A stretch of 64,000 bases of DNA from Orychophragmus violaceus (lineage: Eukaryota > Streptophyta > Magnoliopsida > Brassicales > Brassicaceae). The stretch's first letter is position 1; each line of letters starts with the position of its first letter. The translations under genes were made by a program, and so were the position numbers. The stretch is taken from NCBI GenBank assembly GCA_030180135.1, contig CM058240.1, forward strand, positions 70,613,581 through 70,677,580. The letters are read 5' to 3'. Positions 30,101-40,160 of the stretch are shown here, one piece after another. Below the pieces are notes generated by a model. It did no database searches, was not told where the DNA came from, and worked only from the letters and a program-made list of their open reading frames with translations.

Positions 30101-31546
30101 AGCAGTAGATAATTCAGAAGAGGGGTTGGTGTCTTCAACTATGTAGAGCTCATCCTTTGTCACACCTTTCCCAATCAACTTACTTGTCTTAATATCCTGA
30201 AACACAACATCATTAGGACTAAAAACAACATTGCAATTTAGATCAGTGGCTATTCTTTTCACAGATACTAAGTTGGAAGTGAAGCTAGGCATATAGAAAG
30301 CTTTAGATTCTTTGTTAAACAATTTCAGGTTTCCTATGCCTTGTATTGGAATCTTATCACCATTTGCAATTACCACACTTCCTAAAGCTGGTTTAACATT
30401 GTCTATCAACCTAGAATCACTTATCATATGATGAGAGGCTCCTGAATCAATAATCAAGGGTCTGATTTTATTTGAAGCAAAGAGTGATGTACCAAGAACC
30501 ATACCAGAGTTATCCTTGAGGGCTTTGATGAGAGCCTCAAGGTCTGACCTTCTTACCACATCACTCTGAGCAGTCATGGCTGGAGCTTGATGGACCACCA
30601 TTGCTCTTCCTTCATCACATTTCTGCATTGAAGAAGAACCTGGTCCAGCTGCACCATACGAGTAGTTTGCCCTTTGATCTTTGAACCGGTTGTTGTGAGA
30701 TGAGGGTCTGAGGTTTGGGTGAAGGCGCCAGCATCTATCTTTCAAATGGCCACTCTTCTTGCAAAACTCACACATTAAGACTCCTCTCTTGTCACCTCCA
30801 TAGTTCTGCCTCTCATCAGCTTTATACATCCCTTTGTTGGCGGTTACCAGCTCACCTTTACCTTTGAACAGCCCAAATGAGCCTTGCTCTTTCTGAATTT
30901 GTCCACACACATCATCCAAGTCAGGTAAAGTGTCTGCCCTTAAAATGTGCTTAATCAACCCATTGTAAGATGAGTTCAAGGTGAGCAGAAGCGCAAAGAC
31001 TTTATCCTGCTCTCTTCTTTCTTGTAACACCAAAGGATCACTGCTTGGTGGCCTCAACATCTCCAACTCTGCCCACAGTGAGCTAAACTTTCCAAAGTGA
31101 GCTTTAAACTCCATATCTTCTTGTTGGAGGTTGTTGATGGCCAGCTTAACCTCAAAGACTCTGCTCAGGTTTGATTTGTTCCCATAAACCTTCTCAATAG
31201 TATCCCACAGCTCCTTGGAAGTCACACAATAAGAGTAGGCTTCCAATAGGTGCTGGTCCAGTGAGCTTTGGAGTATAGAGAGCACATTCTGGTCCCCTTG
31301 TATCCAAGCTTCTTCATCAGCTTCAGTAGCCTCTTCATGAGACTCACCACCACTTTTAGTCTCTGCCTCAGCTCCACTCTTGGCTTCAGCTTCAGACCTG
31401 ACTTTAAACACCTTCTGTGGAGCATTGCTACTCAAGATATACTTCCACAGACCTCTGCCTCCAAGAGCAGACTTAACCATTCTGGCCCAAACAATGTAGT
31501 TGGTGCCCTTAAGAATCACAGGAATAACCACTCTTGAGTTCTCCAT
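27122..31546 (-). CDS. Ty1/copia Gag-Pol polyprotein, intact (1474 aa)
   Basis: Gag opens with a retrotransposon N-terminal segment (residues about 10-40, LKGTNYIVWARMVKSAL) and a UBN2-type capsid region to about 220. A CX2CX4HX4C knuckle follows at 259-272. Protease has IIDSGA (Asp367). The GAG-pre-integrase zinc module uses His499, His504, Cys524 and Cys527. Integrase has Asp554, Asp616 and Glu652 (DD35E). After an acidic linker (820-890), reverse transcriptase spans about 980-1230 with Asp1058 and YVDD at 1143-1146. RNase H has Asp1310, Glu1353 and Asp1387. The integrase-RT order is diagnostic of Ty1/copia, and the length is typical. The start follows CTCAGCA and matches that of copia element 1. 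Resemblance to Ivana/Oryco-type plant copia is from memory and tentative. Confidence 0.95.
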   Translation of the reverse strand: MENSRVVIPVILKGTNYIVWARMVKSALGGRGLWKYILSSNAPQKVFKVRSEAEAKSGAEAETKSGGESHEEATEADEEAWIQGDQNVLSILQSSLDQHLLEAYSYCVTSKELWDTIEKVYGNKSNLSRVFEVKLAINNLQQEDMEFKAHFGKFSSLWAELEMLRPPSSDPLVLQERREQDKVFALLLTLNSSYNGLIKHILRADTLPDLDDVCGQIQKEQGSFGLFKGKGELVTANKGMYKADERQNYGGDKRGVLMCEFCKKSGHLKDRCWRLHPNLRPSSHNNRFKDQRANYSYGAAGPGSSSMQKCDEGRAMVVHQAPAMTAQSDVVRRSDLEALIKALKDNSGMVLGTSLFASNKIRPLIIDSGASHHMISDSRLIDNVKPALGSVVIANGDKIPIQGIGNLKLFNKESKAFYMPSFTSNLVSVKRIATDLNCNVVFSPNDVVFQDIKTSKLIGKGVTKDELYIVEDTNPSSELSTALSTALSTCVGVDDSIWHARLGHPHSRALGLLLPSVSFKNDECEACILGKHCKSVFPTSKTTYESCFDLVHSDVWTAPCMSRENHKYFVTFIDEKSKYTWITLMQTKDRVLEAFMNFQSHVTNHFNAKIKIFRSDNGGEYTSNAFKQHLSKHGILHQTSCPYTPQQNGVAERKNRHLMEVARSMMFYKNVPKKFWGDAVMTACYLINRTPTRVLKDQSPFQVLNKTNPLVDHLRVFGCICFVLIPGEQRDKLDAKSTKAMFIGYSTTQRGYKCYVPETRKVLISRDVKFMETRSFYDEKNWDSLKDLPTSQSDRAANLRMIMENLGISMHHQPSKPSPASSVPVLPSETPQHSHLDHEGDTQESAQEPQEPDSPTHDQAGAEENEEHEVEPEELDHQNEEVEQPVVNEQQVQVLRRSTREKKDPSEWKKTRVYFNSNAVAHPIQAVCSLVHVPLEHQVFIGKLDQEHVPTTYEEAKGDKRWMQAVNEETKAMENNETWYEAELPKGKKAVSSKWVFTIKYRSNGEVERYKARLVARGFTQTYGKDYLDTFAPVAKLHTVRIILSLATNLDWELWQMDVKNAFLQGELEDEVYMTPPSGLESIVKPGKVLRLKKAIYGLKQSPRAWYHKLSSTLMQRGFKRSEGDHTLFTLQDQEGIIVILVYVDDIIISGSNKSGIQDTKAYLKSVFDIKDLGALKYFLGIEVCRSNDGLFLSQRKYTLDLLSEAGKIGAKPAKTPLEEGYKVIREGEIEDRPFEDITQYRRMVGKLIYLTITRPDLCFAVNQVSQHMQAPKIHHWSMVERILRYLSGAPGQGIWMGRNQSTEVVGYCDADWAGDRVDRRSTTGYCTFIGGNLVTWKSKKQKIVSCSSAEAEYRAMRKLATELAWIKALLVDLGIETSKPITMHCDNQAAIHIASNSVFHERTKHIEVDCHKVRQMIEQGIVLPCFTRSEEQLADVFTKAASLKVCESIHSKLGLMELHESSKVVETTLFFPS

Positions 31547-31761
31547 TGCTGAGACTGATTTGTAGCAAGGAGGGAGTTTTCAAGATGAAATGTTTGAACA
31601 GAAGAGTTCTCAACTCACAGAGAACACACACAGGAGTAACCAAGTCAAAGAAATGACTTAAGAGTTTAAAAATTTCAAAAACAGGAACAAGCTTTCAAGA
31701 ACAGATTTTAGAACAGGTTCAAAGAAAAGATTGCGGAAATGAATAGGTACAGGAGCTTAAT
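31547..31761 (-). other. Untranslated leader of copia element 2
   Basis: 215 nt between the primer site and the polyprotein start, homologous in blocks to the copia 1 leader but with several insertions and deletions. No open frame of interest. Confidence 0.8.
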
Positions 31762-31773
31762 GCTCTGATACCA
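31762..31773 (-). other. Primer-binding site of copia element 2
   Basis: On the element strand this is TGGTATCAGAGC, the canonical initiator tRNA-Met match, abutting the LTR end at 31774. Confidence 0.93.
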
Positions 31774-32288
31774 TGTAAGTTTTAGAATATGAGATTATGA
31801 AGAGTATTTGAGTGTTTAACTTAGTGAGAATAAAGAACATGAGAGAAATTCGTATGAGATTAGAGGAGAGATTGTGAGAGAGAGAGAAGAAGAAGTATGA
31901 GGGGAAAACTCCCAAAAAGAGTGTATATTTTCCTTCTTGATATTACAATGAATATATAGACATAAAAACAAGTAAATTTCGTGGCTATACATTCAAATTC
32001 AAATTTAGATGACAAAATAATTCTTAGGACCCCTTTAGACAAAAAGATGAAGCAAGTAGGGAAGGGAATCTCCATTTGAATTTGAATCTTGTCTCCTGGC
32101 ACTATTCATCCGTGGAGTCAACCTTCTAGAAGATATTTGACTTGATTCATGGTAACTTATCCTTTTACCACTTAACCATGAGATTAAATTCTCTTCGGTT
32201 TTACTTATTCACCTCTTCCTCTTCTGATCGGATGAAGGGACTTCTGATTAATGTCTTCATCTCAATACTTTGGATCTCCATTTCAATA
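31774..32288 (-). repeat. 5' LTR of copia element 2 (515 bp; right end on plus strand)
   Basis: Identical by eye to the other LTR; it would drive minus-strand transcription of the element. A TATATA lies at 31953-31958. The stretch nearest the outer end holds two tandem TATTGARATGRAGA-like segments on the element strand. Confidence 0.95.
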
Positions 32289-32293
32289 ATGGA
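32289..32293. repeat. Target-site duplication of copia element 2, right copy (ATGGA)
   Basis: Repeat of 26499-26503; the satellite continues TTAGAGAAATTAGG, restoring the interrupted monomer. Confidence 0.93.
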
Positions 32294-35200
32294 TTAGAGA
32301 AATTAGGTGAGGTAAGACAACTATAAGTTAGTTTTTGCATGCTCTTAAAGGTAGAATGAGAAGCATGTTATTCAAGTTTTTGTTCACTTTAAACACCCCC
32401 CTAAATAACCCTATTAACAGACAAGAAAGAAACTTTGATTTTCTAAAATGTCCTATGAGAATCCTAAACAAAACATTTTTACCAAAACTTTTTGAAACAT
32501 ATGTGTCATGGATTGGAGAAATTGGGTGAGGTAAGACAACTATAAGTTAGTTTTTGCATGCTCTTAAAGGTAGAATGAGAAGCATGTTATACAAGTTTAT
32601 GTTCACTTTAAACACCCCTAAGTAACCCTACTAACAGACAAGAGAGAAACTTTGATCTTCTAAAATGTCCTATGAGAATCCTAAACAAAACATTTTTACC
32701 AAAACTTCTTGAAACATATGTGTCATGGATTAGAGAAATTAGGTGAGGTAAGACAACTATAAGTTAGTTTTTGCATGCTCTTAAAGGTAGAATGAGAAGC
32801 ATGTTATACAAGTTTATGTTCACTTTAAACACCCCTAAGTAACCCTACTAACAGACAAGAGAGAAACTTTGATCTTCTAAAATGTCCTATGAGAATCCTA
32901 AACAAAACATTTTTACCAAAACTTCTTGAAACATATGTGTCATGGATTAGAGAAATTAGGTGAGGTAAGACAACTATAAGTTAGTTTTTGCATGCTCTTA
33001 AAGGTAGAATGAGAAGCATGTTATACAAGTTTATGTTCATTTTAAACACCCCTAAGTAACCCTACTAACAGACAAGAAAGAAACTTTGATCTTCTAAAAT
33101 GTCCTATGAGAATCCTAAACAAAACATTTTTACCAAAACTTCTTGAAACATATGTGTCATGGATTAGAGAAATTAGGTGAGGTAAGACAACTATAAGTTA
33201 GTTTTTGCATGCTCTTAAAGGTAGAATGAGAAGCATGTTATACAAGTTTTTGTTCACTTTAAACACCCCCCTAAATAACCCTATTAACAGACAAGAAAGA
33301 AACTTTGATTTTCTAAAATGTCCTATGAGAATCCTAAACAAAACATTTTTACCAAAACTTTTTGAAACATATGTGTCATGGATCGGAGAAATTGGGTGAG
33401 GTAAGACAACTATAAGTTAGTTTTTGCATGCTCTTAAAGGTAGAATGAGAAGCATGTTATACAAGTTTATGTTCACTTTAAACACCCCTAAGTAACCCTA
33501 CTAACAGACAAGAGAGAAACTTTGATCTTCTAAAATGTCCTATGAGAATCCTAAACAAAACATTTTTACCAAAACTTCTTGAAACATATGTGTCATGGAT
33601 TAGAGAAATTAGGTGAGGTAAGACAACTATAAGTTAGTTTTTGCATGCTCTTAAAGGTAGAATGAGAAGCATGTTATACAAGTTTATGTTCACTTTAAAC
33701 ACCCCTAAGTAACCCTACTAACAGACAAGAGAGAAACTTTGATCTTCTAAAATGTCCTATGAGAATCCTAAACAAAACATTTTCACCAAAACTTCTTGAA
33801 ACATATGTGTCATGGATTAGAGAAATTAGGTGAGGTAAGACAACTATAAGTTAGTTTTTGCATGCTCTTAAAGGTAGAATGAGAAGCATGTTATACAAGT
33901 TTATGTTCATTTTAAACACCCCTAAGTAACCCTACTAACAGACAAGAAAGAAACTTTGATCTTCTAAAATGTCCTATGAGAATCCTAAACAAAACTTTTT
34001 TACCAAAACTTCTTGAAACATATGTATCATGGATTGGAGAAATTAGGTGAGGTAAGACAACTATAAGTTAGTTTTTGCATGCTCTTAAAGGTAGAATGAG
34101 AAGCATGTTATACAAGTTTATGTTCACTTTAAACACCCCTAAGTAACCCTACTAACAGACAAGAGAGAAACTTTGATCTTCTAAAATGTCCTATGAGAAT
34201 CCTAAACAAAACATTTTTACCAAAACTTCTTGAAACATATGTGTCATGGATTAGAGAAATTGGGTGAGGTAAGACAACTATAAGTTAGTTTTTGCATGCT
34301 CTTAAAGGTAGAATGACAAGCATGTTATACAAGTTTTTGTTCACTTTAAACACCCCCCTAAATAACCCTATTAACAGACAAGAAAGAAACTTTGATTTTC
34401 TAAAATGTCCTATGAGAATCCTAAACAAAACATTTTTACCAAAACTTTTTGAAACATATGTGTCATGGATTGGAGAAATTGGGTGAGGTAAGACAACTAT
34501 AAGTTAGTTTTTGCATGCTCTTAAAGGTAGAATGAGAAGCATGTTATACAAGTTTATGTTCATTTTAAACACCCCTAAGTAACCCTACTAACAGACAAGA
34601 AAGAAACTTTGATCTTCTAAAATGTCCTATGAGAATCCTAAACAAAACATTTTTACCAAAACTTCTTGAAACATATGTGTCATGGATTAGAGAAATTAGG
34701 TGAGGTAAGACAACTATAAGTTAGTTTTTGCATGCTCTTAAAGGTAGAATGAGAAGCATGTTATACAAGTTTTTGTTCACTTTAAACACCCCCCTAAATA
34801 ACCCTATTAACAGACAAGAAAGAAACTTTGATTTTCTAAAATGTCCTATGAGAATCCTAAACAAAACATTTTTACCAAAACTTTTTGAAACATATGTGTC
34901 ATGGATTGGAGAAATTGGGTGAGGTAAGACAACTATAAGTTAGTTTTTGCATGCTCTTAAAGGTAGAATGAGAAGCATGTTATACAAGTTTATGTTCACT
35001 TTAAACACCCCTAAGTAACCCTACTAACAAACAAGAGAGAAACTTTGATCTTCTAAAATGTCCTATGAGAATCCTAAACAAAACATTTTTACCAAAACTT
35101 CTTGAAACATATGTGTCATGGATTAGAGAAATTAGGTGAGGTAAGACAACTATAAGTTAGTTTTTGCATGCTCTTAAAGGTAGAATGAGAAGCATGTTAT

Positions 35201-35609
35201 ACAAGTTTATGTTCACTTTAAACACCCCTAAGTAACCCTACTAACAGACAAGAGAGAAACTTTGATCTTCTAAAATGTCCTATGAGAATCCTAAACAAAA
35301 CATTTTTACCAAAACTTCTTGAAACATATGTGTCATGGATTAGAGAAATTAGGTGAGGTAAGACAACTATAAGTTAGTTTTTGCATGCTCTTAAAGGTAG
35401 AATGAGAAGCATGTTATACAAGTTTATGTTCACTTTAAACACCCCTAAGTAACCCTACTAACAGACAAGAGAGAAACTTTGATCTTCTAAAATGTCCTAT
35501 GAGAATCCTAAACAAAACATTTTTACCAAAACTTCTTGAAACATATGTGTCATGGATTAGAGAAATTAGGTGAGGTAAGACAACTATAAGTTAGTTTTTG
35601 CATGCTCTT

Positions 35610-38600
35610 AAAGGTAGAATGAGAAGCATGTTATACAAGTTTATGTTCATTTTAAACACCCCTAAGTAACCCTACTAACAGACAAGAAAGAAACTTTGAT
35701 CTTCTAAAATGTCCTATGAGAATCCTAAACAAAACTTTTTTACCAAAACTTCTTGAAACATATGTATCATGGATTGGAGAAATTAGGTGAGGTAAGACAA
35801 CTATAAGTTAGTTTTTGCATGCTCTTAAAGGTAGAATGAGAAGCATGTTATACAAGTTTATGTTCACTTTAAACACCCCTAAGTAACCCTACTAACAGAC
35901 AAGAGAGAAACTTTGATCTTCTAAAATGTCCTATGAGAATCCTAAACAAAACATTTTTACCAAAACTTCTTGAAACATATGTGTCATGGATTAGAGAAAT
36001 TGGGTGAGGTAAGACAACTATAAGTTAGTTTTTGCATGCTCTTAAAGGTAGAATGAGAAGCATGTTATACAAGTTTATGTTCACTTTAAACACCTCTAAG
36101 TAACCCTACTAACAGACAAGAAAGAAACTTTGATCTTCTAAAATGTCCTATGAGAATCCTAAACAAAACTCTTTTACCAAAACTTCTTGAAACATATGTG
36201 TCATGGATTAGAGAAATTAGATGAGGTAAGACAACTATAAGTTAGTTTTTGCATGCTCTTAAAGGTAGAATGAGAAGCATGTTATACAAGTTTATGTTCA
36301 CTTTAAACACCCCTAAGTAACCCTACTAACAGACAAGAAAGAAACTTTGATCCTCTAAAATGTCCTATGAGAATCCTAAACAAAACATTTTTACCAAAAC
36401 TTCTTGAAACATATGTGTCATGGATTAGAGAAATTAGGTGAGGTAAGACAACTATAAGTTAGTTTTTGCATGCTCTTAAAGGTAGAATGAGAAGCATGTT
36501 ATACAAGTTTTTGTTCACTTTAAACACCCCCCTAAATAACCCTATTAACAGACAAGAAAGAAACTTTGATTTTCTAAAATGTCCTATGAGAATCCTAAAC
36601 AAAACATTTTTACCAAAACTTTTTGAAACATATGTGTCATGGATTGGAGAAATTGGGTGAGGTAAGACAACTATAAGTTAGTTTTTGCATGCTCTTAAAG
36701 GTAGAATGAGAAGCATGTTATACAAGTTTATGTTCACTTTAAACACCCCTAAGTAACCCTACTAACAAACAAGAGAGAAACTTTGATCTTCTAAAATGTC
36801 CTATGAGAATCCTAAACAAAACATTTTTACCAAAACTTCTTGAAACATATGTGTCATGGATTAGAGAAATTAGGTGAGGTAAGACAACTATAAGTTAGTT
36901 TTTGCATGCTCTTAAAGGTAGAATGAGAAGCATGTTATACAAGTTTATGTTCACTTTAAACACCCCTAAGTAACCCTACTAACAGACAAGAGAGAAACTT
37001 TGATCTTCTAAAATGTCCTATGAGAATCCTAAACAAAACATTTTTACCAAAACTTCTTGAAACATATGTGTCATGGATTAGAGAAATTAGGTGAGGTAAG
37101 ACAACTATAAGTTAGTTTTTGCATGCTCTTAAAGGTAGAATGAGAAGCATGTTATACAAGTTTATGTTCACTTTAAACACCCCTAAGTAACCCTACTAAC
37201 AGACAAGAAAGAAACTTTGATCTTCTAAAATGTCCTATGAGAATCCTAAACAAAACTTTTTTACCAAAACTTCTTGAAACATATGTATCATGGATTAGAG
37301 AAATTAGGTGAGGTAAGACAACTATAAGTTAGTTTTTGCATGCTCTTAAAGGTAGAATGAGAAGCATGTTATACAAGTTTTTGTTCACTTTAAACACCCC
37401 CCTAAATAACCCTATTAACAGACAAGAAAGAAACTTTGATTTTCTAAAATGTCCTATGAGAATCCTAAACAAAACATTTTTACCAAAACTTTTTGAAACA
37501 TATGTGTCATGGATTGGAGAAATTGGGTGAGGTAAGACAACTATAAGTTAGTTTTTTCATGCTCTTAAAGGTAGAATGAGAAGCATGTTATACAAGTTTA
37601 TGTTCACTTTAAACACCCCTAAGTAACCCTACTAACAAACAAGAGAGAAACTTTGATCTTCTAAAATGTCCTATGAGAATCCTAAACAAAACATTTTTAC
37701 CAAAACTTCTTGAAACATATGTGTCATGGATTAGAGAAATTAGGTGAGGTAAGACAACTATAAGTTAGTTTTTGCATGCTCTTAAAGGTAGAATGAGAAG
37801 CATGTTATACAAGTTTATGTTCACTTTAAACACCCCTAAGTAACCCTACTAACAGACAAGAGAGAAACTTTGATCTTCTAAAATGTCCTATTAGAATCCT
37901 AAACAAAACATTTTTACCAAAACTTCTTGAAACATATGTGTCATGGATTAGAGAAATTAGGTGAGGTAAGACAACTATAAGTTAGTTTTTGCATGCTCTT
38001 AAAGGTAGAATGAGAAGCATGTTATACAAGTTTATGTTCACTTTAAACACCCCTAAGTAACCCTACTAACAGACAAGAAAGAAACTTTGATCTTCTAAAA
38101 TGTCCTATGAGAATCCTAAACAAAACTTTTTTACCAAAACTTCTTGAAACATATGTATCATGGATTGGAGAAATTAGGTGAGGTAAGACAACTATAAGTT
38201 AGTTTTTGCATGCTCTTAAAGGTAGAATGAGAAGCATGTTATACAAGTTTATGTTCACTTTAAACACCCCTAAGTAACCCTACTAACAGACAAGAGAGAA
38301 ACTTGATCTTCTAAAATGTCCTATGAGAATCCTAAACAAAACATTTTTACCAAAACTTCTTGAAACATATGTGTCATGGATTAGAGAAATTGGGTGAGGT
38401 GAGACAACTATAAGTTAGTTTTTGCATGCTCTTAAAGGTAGAATGAGAAGCATGTTATACAAGTTTATGTTCACTTTAAACACCTCTAAGTAACCCTACT
38501 AACAGACAAGAAAGAAACTTTGATCTTCTAAAATGTCCTATGAGAATCCTAAACAAAACTCTTTTACCAAAACTTCTTGAAACATATGTGTCATGGATTA

Positions 38601-40160
38601 GAGAAATTAGGTGAGGTAAGACAACTATAAGTTAGTTTTTGCATGCTCTTAAAGGTAGAATGAGAAGCATGTTATACAAGTTTATGTTCACTTTAAACAC
38701 CCCTAAGTAACCCTACTAACAGACAAGAAAGAAACTTTGATCCTCTAAAATGTCCTATGAGAATCCTAAACAAAACATTTTTACCAAAACTTCTTGAAAC
38801 ATATGTGTCATGGATTAGAGAAATTAGGTGAGGTAAGACAACTATAAGTTAGTTTTTGCATGCTCTTAAAGGTAGAATGAGAAGCATGTTATACAAGTTT
38901 TTGTTCACTTTAAACACCCCCCTAAATAACCCTATTAACAGACAAGAAAGAAACTTTGATTTTCTAAAATGTCCTATGAGAATCCTAAACAAAACATTTT
39001 TACCAAAACTTTTTGAAACATATGTGTCATGGATTGGAGAAATTGGGTGAGGTAAGACAACTATAAGTTAGTTTTTGCATGCTCTTAAAGGTAGAATGAG
39101 AAGCATGTTATACAAGTTTATGTTCACTTTAAACACCCCTAAGTAACCCTACTAACAAACAAGAGAGAAACTTTGATCTTCTAAAATGTCCTATGAGAAT
39201 CCTAAACAAAACATTTTTACCAAAACTTCTTGAAACATATGTGTCATGGATTAGAGAAATTAGGTGAGGTAAGACAACTATAAGTTAGTTTTTGCATGCT
39301 CTTAAAGGTAGAATGAGAAGCATGTTATACAAGTTTATGTTCACTTTAAACACCCCTAAGTAACCCTACTAACAGACAAGAGAGAAACTTTGATCTTCTA
39401 AAATGTCCTATGAGAATCCTAAACAAAACATTTTTACCAAAACTTCTTGAAACATATGTGTCATGGATTAGAGAAATTAGGTGAGGTAAGACAACTATAA
39501 GTTAGTTTTTGCATGCTCTTAAAGGTAGAATGAGAAGCATGTTATACAAGTTTATGTTCACTTTAAACACCCCTAAGTAACCCTACTAACAGACAAGAAA
39601 GAAACTTTGATCTTCTAAAATGTCCTATGAGAATCCTAAACAAAACTTTTTTACCAAAACTTCTTGAAACATATGTATCATGGATTGGAGAAATTAGGTG
39701 AGGCAAGACAACTATAAGTTAGTTTTTGCATGCTCTTAAAGGTAGAATGAGAAGCATGTTATACAAGTTTTTGTTCACTTTAAACACCCCCCTAAATAAC
39801 CCTATTAACAGACAAGAAAGAAACTTTTATTTTCTAAAATGTCCTATGAGAATCCTAAACAAAACATTTTTACCAAAACTTTTTGAAACATATGTGTCAT
39901 GGATTGGAGAAATTGGGTGAGGTAAGACAACTATAAGTTAGTTTTATCATGCTCTTAAAGGTAGAATGAGAAGCATGTTATACAAGTTTATGTTCACTTT
40001 AAACACCCCTAAGTAACCCTACTAACAGACAAGAGAGAAACTTTGATCTTCTAAAATGTCCTATGAGAATCCTAAACAAAACATTTTTACCAAAACTTCT
40101 TGAAACATATGTGTCATGGATTAGAGAAATTAGGTGAGGTAAGACAACTATAAGTTAGTT
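35610..40160 (+). repeat. Tandem duplication of 11 monomers (2390-bp period)
   Basis: Private markers repeat at 2390 bp: CACCTCTAAG near 36091 and 38481, AAAACTCTTTTACC near 36167 and 38557, the CTAACAAACAAG monomer near 36763 and 39153, type A at 36466/38856 and 37336/39726, and the altered GTTTTTTCATGC or GTTTTATCATGC near 37550 and 39940. The copies lose register after about 40,160, where monomer types no longer match. Confidence 0.83.

Larger units (their letters stand above)
26504..32288 (-). mobile_element. Ty1/copia LTR retrotransposon 2, complete and intact (5785 bp)
   Basis: A minus-strand element with paired 515-bp LTRs, a canonical tRNA-Met primer site, a polypurine tract, one uninterrupted Gag-Pol and a 5-bp target duplication. 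Read on its own strand the LTR begins TATTGAAATGG and ends AACTTACA (TA...CA ends). It belongs to the same family as copia element 1 by protein, leader and 3' UTR, yet the LTR body is different and longer. The LTRs look identical. It is the only copia copy here with an intact frame and could supply proteins to element 1-type copies. Confidence 0.96.

Noticed and set aside
26504..32288. Inversion of the array around copia 2
   Set aside because: Only the element is on the minus strand; satellite on both sides keeps the same orientation and phase.
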